From contig NC_021171.1 of NCBI RefSeq assembly GCF_000242895.2, positions 2,514,001 to 2,578,000 of the forward strand: a stretch of 64,000 nt of DNA. Reading direction: 5' to 3'. Below the pieces are notes generated by a model that worked only from the letters and a program-made list of their open reading frames with translations, searched no databases and was not told the origin of the DNA. Numbering within the stretch: the first letter of the stretch is position 1; each line of letters begins with the position of its first letter. The position numbers and the translations under genes were made by a program. Source of the DNA: Bacillus sp. 1NLA3E. Its GTDB lineage: Bacteria > Bacillota > Bacilli > Bacillales > Cytobacillaceae. Below are positions 52,870-62,378 of this stretch, piece by piece.

Positions 52870-53747
52870 GGTTTCAATTCATTGAAGACCATCGCTCGGA
52901 GTTCTCGGTGGTGAAGATGTGTAAAGTGTTAGAGGTATCCACGAGCGGTTATTTCAAATGGAGAAATCATAAACCGAGTCAACAAGGAGTACAAAGGGAA
53001 CGGATTAAAGAACGTATTGTACACTATTATAATGATTCCGACAGTGTATATGGTAGTCCGAAAATTACTAAGTTATTACTAAAAGAAGGATATAATATCA
53101 CGGAAAGAACAGTTAGTATTTACATGAAGGAACTAGGTTTACGATCTTGTGTTTCCAAGAAATTTAAAGTTTGTACAACAAATTCGAATCATGAATACCC
53201 TGTAGCACCTAATAGATTAAATCAAGAATTCACTACAACAGCACCAAACAAGGTATGGGTAGTAGATATCACTTATATTCCTTGTCGGGAAGGACGCTTA
53301 TATTTAGCTACTGTACTTGACCTGTACACTCGAGAAATAGTAGGTTGGCGCCTTTATGGACATCTGGAAACTCAATTAGTTCTTGATGCTTTAGAAGACG
53401 CTTATAAGTTAAGAAATCCAGAAAAAGGTTTGCTTCACCACTCAGACCGTGGGTCTCAGTATGCATCTAAGGATTACCGGGAAAGACTTGAGGAATATAA
53501 AATGGAGGCGAGCATGAGTCGTACAGGAAACTGTTATGATAATGCTTGTGCAGAATCCTTCTTTAGTCTGGTTAAAAAAGAATTATTAAGAGGTAGAAAA
53601 TTTCAAACTAAAGATCAAGCTTACACCGAGATTTATCGTTACATTGAATTTTTCTATAACCGTAAAAGAATTCATAGTTCAATTGGATATGTATCACCAG
53701 TGCAGTATTCACAACAATACTGCAGGGGAAGGCTTAATAAAGGGTAG
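52866..53747 (+). CDS. IS3-family transposase OrfB (DDE integrase domain)
   Basis: 293 residues. The DDE residues lie in VWVVDITYIP, LLHHSDRGSQYAS and YDNACAESFFSLVKKELL, with the IS3 C-terminal YIEFFYNRKRIHSSIGYVSPVQY. It is complete, with no internal stop, so the element is probably active or recently inserted. It is expressed from the OrfA frame by slippage at 52830. Confidence 0.93.
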   Translation: MRFQFIEDHRSEFSVVKMCKVLEVSTSGYFKWRNHKPSQQGVQRERIKERIVHYYNDSDSVYGSPKITKLLLKEGYNITERTVSIYMKELGLRSCVSKKFKVCTTNSNHEYPVAPNRLNQEFTTTAPNKVWVVDITYIPCREGRLYLATVLDLYTREIVGWRLYGHLETQLVLDALEDAYKLRNPEKGLLHHSDRGSQYASKDYRERLEEYKMEASMSRTGNCYDNACAESFFSLVKKELLRGRKFQTKDQAYTEIYRYIEFFYNRKRIHSSIGYVSPVQYSQQYCRGRLNKG

Positions 53748-53761
53748 AACACCAATCAAAA

Positions 53762-53885
53762 GCAGTAAGCTGCCTTTTCTTCACTTAGCGACTAGCCAGA
53801 TGATTCCGTGAAAGGGTCAAGCGGTTTTGGCTTGATGCTTTCACGGAATCATCTATCATTTGAAAAGTGAAGAAGAGGCTACTGC
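53762..53885. repeat. 124-nt long inverted repeat inside the IS3 element
   Basis: Nested arms: GCAGTA (53762) with TACTGC (53880); TGCCTTTTCTTCACTT with AAGTGAAGAAGAGGC; AGATGATTCCGTGAAAG (53798) with CTTTCACGGAATCATCT (53838); and TCAAGC with GCTTGA at the tip. It lies between the end of orfB and the right terminal repeat. Confidence 0.85.
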
Positions 53886-53943
53886 AACACTATATTAATT
53901 AAGTTTCGTTATTTAGGTGTCCACTTTCTTGACAGAGCTCCAC

Positions 53944-54113
53944 TGGTTCCGTTATTTTGATCATTATTGAGAATTTAGTCATTTATCGGACATAGGATTC
54001 GCTATTCGCAAATGTTAGGATAAAACGGCATGATATTAGTCAAAATAAAGTACCTGGTGTCCACTAGGATAATAAAATTAGTCATTATCATATCAATAAG
54101 GGATTTAATGTCC
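53944..54113. repeat. F-F-R-R repeat element, copy B (right part, no nuclease gene)
   Basis: The remainder of unit 1 (TGGTTCCGTTATT), unit 2 GGACATAGGATTCGCTATT (53988), reverse unit 3 AATAAAGTACCTGGTGTCC (54044) and unit 4 AATAAGGGATTTAATGTCC (54095). The internal sequence is related to copy A. No nuclease gene is attached to this copy. Confidence 0.85.
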
Positions 54114-54154
54114 GCCAGCTTAACTTTTGTTTTTCTTTTTCAAAAAAAAACAAA

Positions 54155-54179
54155 AGGCTGCCGACAAAGTCGACAGCCT
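54155..54179 (-). terminator. Terminator of the glutamine synthetase gene
   Basis: AGGCTGCCGAC pairs imperfectly with GTCGACAGCCT; TTTTGTTTTTTTTT follows on the minus strand. Confidence 0.8.
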
Positions 54180-54208
54180 CTATGCGAACAACGCCCGCTT
54201 TATACTTA

Positions 54209-55564
54209 TTAAAACTTAGAATGATAGTTTTCGATTTCCCAAGAAGAAATTGCAGTGCGGTAACTATCCCATTCTGCTTTTTTCGCAGCTACATACTCAG
54301 TGTACACATGCTCTCCAAGCGTTTTAGAACCAATTTCGCCTGCTTCTAATTCTTTAACAGCTTCTTCTAAGCTTCCAGGAAGGTTTTCAATTCCTTTGAA
54401 CGCTCTTTCTTCCTCAGTCATGTGGAAGATGTCTTCATTCACTGGAGTTGGTGCTTCTAGTTCCTTCTCGATTCCATCTAAACCTGCTGCAGCAATGACT
54501 GCAAAAGTTAAGTAAGGGTTAGATGATGGATCTGGACAGCGTAATTCTACACGTGTCGCAAGTCCTCTTTTTGCTGGAATACGGATAAGTGCTGAACGGT
54601 TAGAAGCAGACCAAGCTAGATAAACTGGAGCTTCATAGCCAGGAACTAAACGCTTGTAAGAGTTTACTAGTGGATTTGTTACTGCCACGAAGCTCTTAAC
54701 ATTTTCTAAAACACCTGCAATAAATTGGTAGGCTTGTTTTGATAACTGTAACTCATCGGAAGAATCGAAAAATGCATTTTCGTTTCCTTTAAAGAAGGAC
54801 ATATTTACGTGCATACCAGATCCATTGATTCCAAATACTGGCTTTGGCATAAATGTAGCATGGTAACCGAATTTCTTCGCAACTGTTTTAACTACCCATT
54901 TGTAAGTAGTTGAAAGGTCCGCTGCAGTTAGAGCATCAGAATATTTGAAGTTGATTTCGTGTTGGCCTTCTGCTACCTCGTGGTGAGAAGCTTCAATTGT
55001 AAAGCCCATTGCTTTCAAGGCACGGTAAATTTCTAAGCGAACACGTTCACCAAGATCGTGTGGTGATGGCTCAAAATAGCCAGCTTTATCGCCTAATTCT
55101 TGTGTTGCATAACCATTATCATCATTTTTGAAAAGGAAGAATTCTAGCTCAGGTCCGACAGAAATTGTGAAGCCTTTATCAGCAGCACGCTCAACTGTTT
55201 TCTTTAAAACGTTTCTTGTATCTCCCTCAAATAGTGTTCCATCCGGATTTGTTGCAGAACATAGGAAACGTGCTTCAGAATACCCCTCTTCTACTGTCCA
55301 AGGAAGAACAGCAAAAGTAGATAAATCAGGCTGCAGGTAAAGGTCGGATTTATTAATAGGTGAAAAACCTTTAATAGAAGATCCGTCAAACATCATTTTA
55401 CCTTCTACTACATCTTCAAATTGTTCAGCTGTTACTGTGACATGCTTTAAAATCCCTTCAATATCAACAAATTGCAAGTGTAGTAGTTCAACATTTTTTT
55501 GCTTAATTGTTTCTTTAATCTTTTCTAAAGTTGCTGCCGTATTTGAAATAGTTGCTTCAGTCAT
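54209..55564 (-). CDS. glnA: Type I glutamine synthetase (GlnA paralogue)
   Basis: 451 residues. It has the class I GS blocks: FDGSSI near 59, metal ligands in VGPELEFFLF, HHEVAEGQHEINF, NGSGMHVNMS, the flap PGYEAPVYLAWSASNRS and the arginine in RIPAKRG. It ligates ammonia to glutamate with ATP. Aligned by eye to Bacillus subtilis GlnA, positions E58 and R62 (SSIEGFVRIEESD) are K65 and P69 here (SSIKGFSPINKSD). R62 takes part in glutamine feedback inhibition of the Bacillus enzyme, so this protein may be feedback-resistant or a specialised second GS. There is no adjacent glnR, unlike the usual glnRA operon. Confidence 0.9.
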   Translation of the reverse strand: MTEATISNTAATLEKIKETIKQKNVELLHLQFVDIEGILKHVTVTAEQFEDVVEGKMMFDGSSIKGFSPINKSDLYLQPDLSTFAVLPWTVEEGYSEARFLCSATNPDGTLFEGDTRNVLKKTVERAADKGFTISVGPELEFFLFKNDDNGYATQELGDKAGYFEPSPHDLGERVRLEIYRALKAMGFTIEASHHEVAEGQHEINFKYSDALTAADLSTTYKWVVKTVAKKFGYHATFMPKPVFGINGSGMHVNMSFFKGNENAFFDSSDELQLSKQAYQFIAGVLENVKSFVAVTNPLVNSYKRLVPGYEAPVYLAWSASNRSALIRIPAKRGLATRVELRCPDPSSNPYLTFAVIAAAGLDGIEKELEAPTPVNEDIFHMTEEERAFKGIENLPGSLEEAVKELEAGEIGSKTLGEHVYTEYVAAKKAEWDSYRTAISSWEIENYHSKF

Positions 55565-55835
55565 GTTATATTACCTCACATATCCGCGTAGTATTTTCTT
55601 ACATCTGTTTTTGATTATATAAAAATCTACACGATTTGACAACTATTTTTTTATATATTTTTTCGAATATTTATGCAATACTTTGATTGCCTGTTTTTAA
55701 GTAAATTCAAGCCTTCTACAACAATAAATATAATAAATATACGAAACAATACAAAGTTTATACTCTATCTCCAATCCAGAGCACTTTTTTTAAAAATAAC
55801 GCCCCTTCTTAATGAAGGTGAGGGTAAAAAAATAG

Positions 55836-55859
55836 AGCGCTCACATGAATGTGAGCGCT
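55836..55859 (-). terminator. Terminator of the AddAB-like operon
   Basis: AGCGCTCACAT pairs perfectly with ATGTGAGCGCT with a tiny loop; the minus strand continues CTATTTTTTTACCC. It lies 67 nt after the helicase stop. The 361-nt gap 55565-55925 holds nothing else. Confidence 0.8.
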
Positions 55860-55925
55860 TTGATTTACAAATCATTTTCTCGGTTCAGCCTTCATCCGGT
55901 TAACCAGAGGATTGGAATAAACAAC

Positions 55926-58900
55926 TTATTCCAAGTGCTTTAATTCTTCCCCGGCAAAGTGAATCATCGCCCCAACTACTGGCATATGAATCCAGGCTTC
56001 ATAGATTGGGTGGTCAGTAGCTTTAGATAATGCCTCAGCATAAATTCGGAGCTGAGGTAGGTAACTGGCAGCGTGTGAAAGCCAGTTGGCTTCTTTTCCT
56101 GGGAATGACTTATGGTCAATAATCACCCATCCATTTGGAGTTAGCAGCAGTAAATCAATCCAGCCTGAAGCCTTTTGCAGGCCTTTACTCAAATGAATTG
56201 GCCATTCACTATGTCGCGCAAGAAGCTCAGGATACTGTTGGGTTATAAATTCCTGCAATCGATTAGAGGCGTCAAGCATGGCATCAGCCGATAATGCACT
56301 AATATCGTATCGTTTCTGAATAGCTTGAGCCATTGCCAAGCGCTCTTCTTTTGCCCTTTTGTTGTTATCGGCAGCTAAGAAGCCGTGGATCATTTCACCG
56401 AGTAAGGCCATGTCTGGATTACCCGATAACAGCAGACGGTTTCCGATTCGATGAATTTTTGAAACATCAGTCTCCATTTCAACTGCAGCTGGAAGACCAC
56501 TTTCCCTTTCATCCGCAATCTGATCATTCTTTTGTCCGCTAGGGCTAAAACGTGCCGGTACGAATGGTGGAACTTCGATTGTTTTCCCGACATAAACAAG
56601 TTCAGGAGATTCAGCTTGATTGCTTGCCTGCTCTTGTTCCTCCTCAATCGATAACACCCGCACCCTACAAGGAAATGACTGGCCTTTGACATAGATTTTT
56701 CCGTTTTTGTTATCAAGAGGAGTATCTTCCTGGTTTTCATCAGCAACCCCAAGAGTTGTAATAACTGGATTGCCAACCTCATCAGTCAATTCTTCTATCC
56801 AGCCCACTTTTGAAAAATCACGTGCCGTGAATACAAGATAGTCCCTTGCCCGAGTCATGCCGACGTACATCAATCTTTGATTTTCATCGATTAGCTGTTG
56901 TTCTCTTTGTTGAAGCTCAGGTGCCTCCAATACATAGGCATCCAGGCGTACATTACTAGATTGTGCCCCATAAGGCCAAGGCCAATAATAGAGACAACGT
57001 CCGTTAAGCGGGTCTTCTACATTAAATCCTTCCGTACTGACCGCCGTTACGCGATCAAATACCGGCAACTTTTTCCGCTTGGACGATCTTTCTAACGAGT
57101 TTAAAATAACGAAAGGCCATTCTAATCCTTTTGCCTTGTGATAGGTTAGAACTCGAACCGCATTATCATCGGAGGATTCGGCGACAAGATTTAATTCCTT
57201 GTCCCCTTCTACTTCTCCAAGAAACAAGAGAAATCCACTTGTCGTTGCTGCCGTTCCATTCGTACCAGCGTTATCCTCGTAGATGGTCACTAGCTTACGA
57301 AGCGCATCCAAGTTTGCAAAACGCTGATCTCCTTGTCCCCATCTTAGGGCAACCTCATCTACTTTAGCCGAAACAATTGCTAAATCTAATACTTCAGCCG
57401 GGCTCATTTGGACAATTTTTGCGCGGACCTTGTCCAAATCATGGATCATCCGCTCGGTGTTTAACATTTTTGAGCGTTTTTCCGGATCTAACCAATCGGT
57501 TAACCAACGTCCTTCTCCCCAGTCCTCGGAAGAAAAGTGGATTAATTCAGCAAGAGCCAATGTATCTTTCTGATCGACCAAATAGCGCATTGCGGCCACA
57601 GCAAATACAACTTCTGGTGTCGCGAGTAACCCACTTTCACCAACAGTGGCAGATATTCCTAGATTAGATAGTGCCTCAGCAACCCTCACACACTCATCGT
57701 TCGAGCGGCATAAAATCGCAATGTCTCCCGCTCTTAATGAACGTGGTTCGCGAGAAATTTTATCGACTAAAACATACTTTTCTTTTTGGGATAATACTTT
57801 TTGCACTCCTAATGCAATATGGGCTGCATCTGTAGTCTGATTTTTTGAATTCAAGTACGACCAAGCTTCCACCGCAACCGCTTGCTCGGGCTTGTCCTTC
57901 CGCTGTGGATTAAGGGAAATTCTGCCCTCTGACATCCCTCTTGCTTCAAAAACCGGAACGAAAATGGAGTTAACGAAATCGACAAGTGATTCGCGTGAAC
58001 GCCAAGAAGCGTCCAATATTTCTACTTCCAAATCCGGGATACTCGTCATTGCGGTTTGCATCAACTCAGGATCTGTTCCTCTGAATCCATAAATGGCCTG
58101 TTTCACGTCTCCTACCCAGGTTGCTCGTTGAGCCAGTTCCCGAAGCTGCATGTTTAAAGCAATCTGTAATGGGCTTGAATCCTGAAACTCATCCACAAAA
58201 ACGTCGGAAATTCTATCCCGTAGCGCCTCCACATTGTCTGGGTTCTTAAGTAGACCGAGGGCTAAAGACTCCTGATCGGTAAAGTCAATTAAGCCTCGTT
58301 TGCTTTTTTCAAGGGCATAGGTTTCCATTGCCTCTGCTGCACAATAGAATAACGCAAACATTGCCTCTTTCAAATCTTGATGGAGCCTTGGGTGACTGTC
58401 ATGAATCGAAGCCGCCGCATGAATCGGAGAAACGTCATCTTCACTTTTTTTACCCGGCTTTAGCTTAGTCAGTTTAGCCCACTGCTGCCATGTAATGAAG
58501 CCGTTGCGCTCCCATTCCTTTAGCGCTTCATCGATCGCTTCAACCACCTTTTCAGTGGCTTTTGTCTTATCACCACCAGGAAGCACGGATTTCGCTGCGA
58601 CTAACGCTGACTTTAATGATTTTTCGAGCTGTTCGGGATTGGAAAGTGGTGCTGGCAGCCAAGCAGTCATGATTTCCCAAGAGTAATCGGCACAGGCTTG
58701 GACATCTTCCGGCTTGATACCATTCTCACGAGCTAGCTTGATAATCTGTAGGACGGTTTTGCGCCAGTCATTGTCTCCGGGCTCATCTATGCCGAGCCGG
58801 GAGAATACTTGACGATGGTCAAAGTAAAATTTATCATTCACTTCTGCCGCGACCGTATGAAATAGACTGGAAGCCTCTGATTCTGCTAATACCTTTTGAA

Positions 58901-59192
58901 CGGGTGACAGCCCGAGTTCGAGGGCGAATTCTCTTAATAGTCGACCAAAAACGCTATTCATCGTTCCAACATATCCATCTAGAATTCGAGCTGCCGATGT
59001 GGCATCGCCTGCTTTAAGAAGCTCGAGACGGACGCGCTCGATCAGTTCATCTGCAGCCTTTGTTGTAAAAGTGGTTGCCACAATATTTTCCGGAGGCACA
59101 CCGTTCTGGATTGATTTTAAAATCTCACCTGACAGTCGGGAGGTTTTGCCCGCACCCGCTCCTGCACTTAACATCTTCAACATGCCGCTCAT
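55926..59192 (-). CDS. UvrD/AddA-like helicase-nuclease
   Basis: 1088 residues. SF1 helicase motifs are GAGAGKTSRL (Walker A, ~11-20), TTFTTKAADELIERV (Ia), DVFVDEFQDSSPLQ (II), VGDVKQAIYGFRGTDPELM (III), VRVLTYHKAKGLEWPFVIL (V) and LMYVGMTRARDYLVF (VI). The C-terminal ~180 residues are a RecB-type nuclease (GWIDLLLLTPNGWVIIDHKSFPG, with D and DxK). Bacillus AddA is about 1230 residues and differs in sequence blocks, so this appears to be a second, AddA-like system. The start overlaps the upstream AddB-like stop by 4 nt, so the subunits are coupled as in addBA. Confidence 0.88.
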   Translation of the reverse strand: MSGMLKMLSAGAGAGKTSRLSGEILKSIQNGVPPENIVATTFTTKAADELIERVRLELLKAGDATSAARILDGYVGTMNSVFGRLLREFALELGLSPVQKVLAESEASSLFHTVAAEVNDKFYFDHRQVFSRLGIDEPGDNDWRKTVLQIIKLARENGIKPEDVQACADYSWEIMTAWLPAPLSNPEQLEKSLKSALVAAKSVLPGGDKTKATEKVVEAIDEALKEWERNGFITWQQWAKLTKLKPGKKSEDDVSPIHAAASIHDSHPRLHQDLKEAMFALFYCAAEAMETYALEKSKRGLIDFTDQESLALGLLKNPDNVEALRDRISDVFVDEFQDSSPLQIALNMQLRELAQRATWVGDVKQAIYGFRGTDPELMQTAMTSIPDLEVEILDASWRSRESLVDFVNSIFVPVFEARGMSEGRISLNPQRKDKPEQAVAVEAWSYLNSKNQTTDAAHIALGVQKVLSQKEKYVLVDKISREPRSLRAGDIAILCRSNDECVRVAEALSNLGISATVGESGLLATPEVVFAVAAMRYLVDQKDTLALAELIHFSSEDWGEGRWLTDWLDPEKRSKMLNTERMIHDLDKVRAKIVQMSPAEVLDLAIVSAKVDEVALRWGQGDQRFANLDALRKLVTIYEDNAGTNGTAATTSGFLLFLGEVEGDKELNLVAESSDDNAVRVLTYHKAKGLEWPFVILNSLERSSKRKKLPVFDRVTAVSTEGFNVEDPLNGRCLYYWPWPYGAQSSNVRLDAYVLEAPELQQREQQLIDENQRLMYVGMTRARDYLVFTARDFSKVGWIEELTDEVGNPVITTLGVADENQEDTPLDNKNGKIYVKGQSFPCRVRVLSIEEEQEQASNQAESPELVYVGKTIEVPPFVPARFSPSGQKNDQIADERESGLPAAVEMETDVSKIHRIGNRLLLSGNPDMALLGEMIHGFLAADNNKRAKEERLAMAQAIQKRYDISALSADAMLDASNRLQEFITQQYPELLARHSEWPIHLSKGLQKASGWIDLLLLTPNGWVIIDHKSFPGKEANWLSHAASYLPQLRIYAEALSKATDHPIYEAWIHMPVVGAMIHFAGEELKHLE

Positions 59193-61924
59193 TGGGCCAC
59201 CCTCCTAACACCGCAAAGATTTTGATACTCGCAAAAAGCACATGGTGGATCAATTACTGCTGTAAAGGATTGAACACTAAGTTCCTCACCATTCTCAGCT
59301 TTATCGCTGGTTTGTGTTGCTGGTACACCCGATGCAATAACGGTACCCTTGGAAAGCTGTGTCCAAATTTCCTCCACCGCATTTCGCACGACTTGATGAG
59401 AATCAATTAACGACGGACCAAGGACATGGTAATCAGCCGGAAAATCGTCATGCGGTAAGCTGAAGAAATCACCGCTGCGTAGCATAAAATATGCAACAGG
59501 CAGTTCTTCATCTTCATGGTCCGCTAACAGCCAATGATATAGTGATAATTGAATCGATAAATTTTCCAACCGTTTTTTATAGTTGATTGGTCTTCTGGAC
59601 CATTTCGCATCGAAAAAGATCTTTTTACCCGTTTGCGTTTCTCCGACCAGGTCTAAGCGACCTTTGAACTCCACTCCATCGCTCCAATTTTTCTGCAATT
59701 CCAGCTCGGTATGCTGAATCTGAATTCCTTCACGATTTAATATTTTGAAAAATTGTTGCAGTGATTTTTGCAATTTGGACCGAGTTTGGTTTCTTAGGAT
59801 GCCGTTTTGCGGTTCTAATAAAGGTGCAGCCAGCATTGGCGTTAATTCGTCAAACAAATCCACAGCGCGAATTTTGACTTCATCTTCGTTCCAATTCGGC
59901 TTTTCCGTAATCAATTTCTCTAAGATGATATGTCCTAAATTTCCAAGCATAATCGACTCGTTTGGTAGGCTCAGGATATTTCCCGGCTTTACTCTTGCTG
60001 CATACTTAAATGTCCATTTAAGTGGACAGCCGATTAAGCCCTCGAAGCTTGTTGCCGATTCTTCTTGTCGAGGGAGAATAACGTTCACCGGGACGTTCCA
60101 GGTTCTGATTGGCTCCGGTAAATGGCGCATGTTCAATGCTTCGCGTTCGAATTCAGTGCCAAACAAAGCAAAGCTAGGCTGTTTGCGAAGTTCAGCTGCG
60201 TCGATTGTTATTTTATTCTCTGTGCTATAGTCTTTGGCGACAGCGTGACGAATTTCATCCCATAACGGGTGAATCGGTATTTCCTTTCCCTTCACCTTTG
60301 AGGGAGCAAACAAAATTAGTCTTTTATTGGCTAAACGAGCTGCCCGTTGCCAGGAAGCAGCTTCCCTTCTTCGGCGGACGTCTTCATCGAGCAGATTGAC
60401 TCCTTGCTCCTTAAGCCATTCGCGTTCTTTCGAGGTCCAGGTTCTGATGCTTGGTCCAGCCATGTTTTTATGAAATCCCCACCAAAGGATGGTATCAGCA
60501 CTGCCCCAAATTTGACCGGGATGATTGACTACCTGCCACTGTGCTGCCTCTTGATAGTAATTGAATAATTTTGCCCCTTCTCCTAAAACCGAATCGAGAA
60601 TGCGGGCCACCTGCAGATGTGAAACTGTGCTTACACCAAGTGTTTTGATTCCTTCTATTACTTCATCGGCAACCTGTGAGGCTTGAACATACATCAAATC
60701 ATTGGTCATATGATATTTATTTGCAGCCCATAGACTGACTTTATGGCAAATATAGGCTATTTTTTCAAAAGGAATTCCTTCATTTGGGTCATAATAATCA
60801 TGTCGAACCCATAAATCGAGCTTCGCATCTATGTTTTTGCGGCGCTTTTTCAGTTCCTGTTCTTCAATCCCTTCTTCGGTCCATGATTCCTCATAGGCCC
60901 GAATCCCGTCCTCAATTGCTCGCAGCCACTCAGGTCCGCCAATTCCCGGGCTGGAGGCTAAGGCATTGGCTAATTTAAAGCGGATTAGTCCAGGGACAGG
61001 GGAGGTTGGGATCGTCAATAATTCCAACATTCGGTCCGCCCTCAATGGCTGCCAATACGTATCGATGGTTAGCGGCAAAACTTGAAGGACGGCACGCCAC
61101 TTCGAAGCGGCATCTACTCCTAAGGCTGGAACACCTCGACGGTGAAGCAGTCCATCAAGGAGCAGCGCCCCCTCCCCTTTAATTAACACCGTATTTTCGT
61201 TGCCATTTTTCTGTAGCCAGCTGATTAAGAAATCCGCTGCATCCAATTCCTGTTCGGAACGAATCAGAAGTAGGCTTCCATCCCCAATGGCTTCAGCCGA
61301 TGAACGTTCTCCTCTAATAACGGCTTGGAGTTGAGCTAAATCCGATGTTGAGTCCTGCTCTTTTTCTAAGTGGGGAATCCCCTTTACAACTTCTACACCT
61401 TGCTCTTTTAAACTATTGATTAATTGGATAGACCATGGGTCCCAAAGTTTTTCATCTTCATCGACAATCGTGATTTTCGCTATTTGTACTTGTGCTTGCT
61501 CCTGTAGGACTGCTAACAATTCTCGAACACGATCCGGGAATCCGGCGGTTTTGTTTTGATTGGCTAGCTCCAATTGGGCAAGCGTATCAATCCATTTTCC
61601 CCCACCATCATGAACATTCGGGTCCCAGCCGGATAGGATTAACTCATCACGGCGACTCAGCAATTCCCTAGCTGTATTCCAAGAATCGGTTTCGAAGGAT
61701 TTAGAGAATGGCATATCGCCTGTATCAAAACTTCGAATTAATTCCTGCCATTCTGCGATTCTTAAGTTTTCGGATGCTTGAGGTGATGTGAGACCTAACT
61801 GTGTTTCCAGTATCCCAATTAAGCCGTTAAGCCCGGTTACCACCGTACCTTCTGCCGCTTGCTTATTTCCAAGTGCATCTGGATAGGTTGCAGAATCGAG
61901 CCAGTTGCCAAGTATAATATTCAA
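59189..61924 (-). CDS. AddB-like PD-(D/E)XK nuclease with Fe-S cysteines
   Basis: 911 residues. The helicase part is degenerate: no Walker A is seen near the N-terminus (MNIILGNWLDSATYPDALG). The C-terminal ~280 residues are a RecB-family nuclease with GRLDLVG (D758) and FFDAKW (D772/K774). It is framed by the four cysteines C633, C895, C898 and C904, the arrangement of the AddB [4Fe-4S] clamp. Bacillus AddB is ~1160 residues, so it is shorter. It is first in a two-gene operon with the AddA-like helicase. It may be a DNA-end processing or anti-phage nuclease rather than the house-keeping recombination complex. Confidence 0.85.
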   Translation of the reverse strand: MNIILGNWLDSATYPDALGNKQAAEGTVVTGLNGLIGILETQLGLTSPQASENLRIAEWQELIRSFDTGDMPFSKSFETDSWNTARELLSRRDELILSGWDPNVHDGGGKWIDTLAQLELANQNKTAGFPDRVRELLAVLQEQAQVQIAKITIVDEDEKLWDPWSIQLINSLKEQGVEVVKGIPHLEKEQDSTSDLAQLQAVIRGERSSAEAIGDGSLLLIRSEQELDAADFLISWLQKNGNENTVLIKGEGALLLDGLLHRRGVPALGVDAASKWRAVLQVLPLTIDTYWQPLRADRMLELLTIPTSPVPGLIRFKLANALASSPGIGGPEWLRAIEDGIRAYEESWTEEGIEEQELKKRRKNIDAKLDLWVRHDYYDPNEGIPFEKIAYICHKVSLWAANKYHMTNDLMYVQASQVADEVIEGIKTLGVSTVSHLQVARILDSVLGEGAKLFNYYQEAAQWQVVNHPGQIWGSADTILWWGFHKNMAGPSIRTWTSKEREWLKEQGVNLLDEDVRRRREAASWQRAARLANKRLILFAPSKVKGKEIPIHPLWDEIRHAVAKDYSTENKITIDAAELRKQPSFALFGTEFEREALNMRHLPEPIRTWNVPVNVILPRQEESATSFEGLIGCPLKWTFKYAARVKPGNILSLPNESIMLGNLGHIILEKLITEKPNWNEDEVKIRAVDLFDELTPMLAAPLLEPQNGILRNQTRSKLQKSLQQFFKILNREGIQIQHTELELQKNWSDGVEFKGRLDLVGETQTGKKIFFDAKWSRRPINYKKRLENLSIQLSLYHWLLADHEDEELPVAYFMLRSGDFFSLPHDDFPADYHVLGPSLIDSHQVVRNAVEEIWTQLSKGTVIASGVPATQTSDKAENGEELSVQSFTAVIDPPCAFCEYQNLCGVRRVAQ

Positions 61925-62355
61925 AATCGTGTCCTCCTTTTTAATAGGATTGATTCCTATTTTTAATAGAGTGATGAAGCATTTTATAACTTATGAATAG
62001 ACTAAATCCGGGGACTAGGCTTTCCCTCCTCCTTCTAATTTTGGGGACCAATTCCATGTTCATATACTCGCTAGAATTACCGACATTTTTGAATCACCTT
62101 TTTGATTGAATTAACTAAAATTTTACCATTTTAATAGGTTATTAAGTATCCATTTTATTACAAAATCTTGTCTCAAGCACAAAAATAGTCACACGAAGCC
62201 CTTGTTACCAAAATGGTTTATTTTTTACAGTTCGAACTTAGAATTAAGGTAGTCTTATACTTACTCCGTCTTCATCATCACTTACACCCATAGTAGTGAT
62301 AACAACTCCTGCAATTTGGTAGTCATCGACTACCTTCCTTCAATGCAAACAAAAA

Positions 62356-62377
62356 AAGCACAAGAATCCTTGTGCTT
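62356..62377 (-). terminator. Terminator of the acetyl-CoA hydrolase gene
   Basis: AAGCACAAG pairs with CTTGTGCTT around AATC; TTTTTTTGTTTG follows on the minus strand. The stretch 61925-62355 upstream of the AddB-like gene holds nothing else I can support. Confidence 0.8.
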
Positions 62378-62378
62378 C

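Larger units (their letters stand above)
52466..53943 (+). mobile_element. IS3-family (IS150-group-like) insertion sequence
   Basis: About 1478 bp with imperfect terminal inverted repeats (GTGGAACTAG...AAAAAGTGGACACC at the left; GGTGTCCACTTTC...AGAGCTCCAC at the right). It contains orfA and orfB with a -1 slippage site and inserts in repeat copy B. ACT at both borders (52463-52465 and 53942-53944) could be a 3-bp target duplication; the exact ends are therefore uncertain by 2-3 bp. Confidence 0.9.

Noticed and set aside
59745..60230. A 161-codon plus-strand frame
   Set aside because: It is antisense to the nuclease domain of the AddB-like gene.
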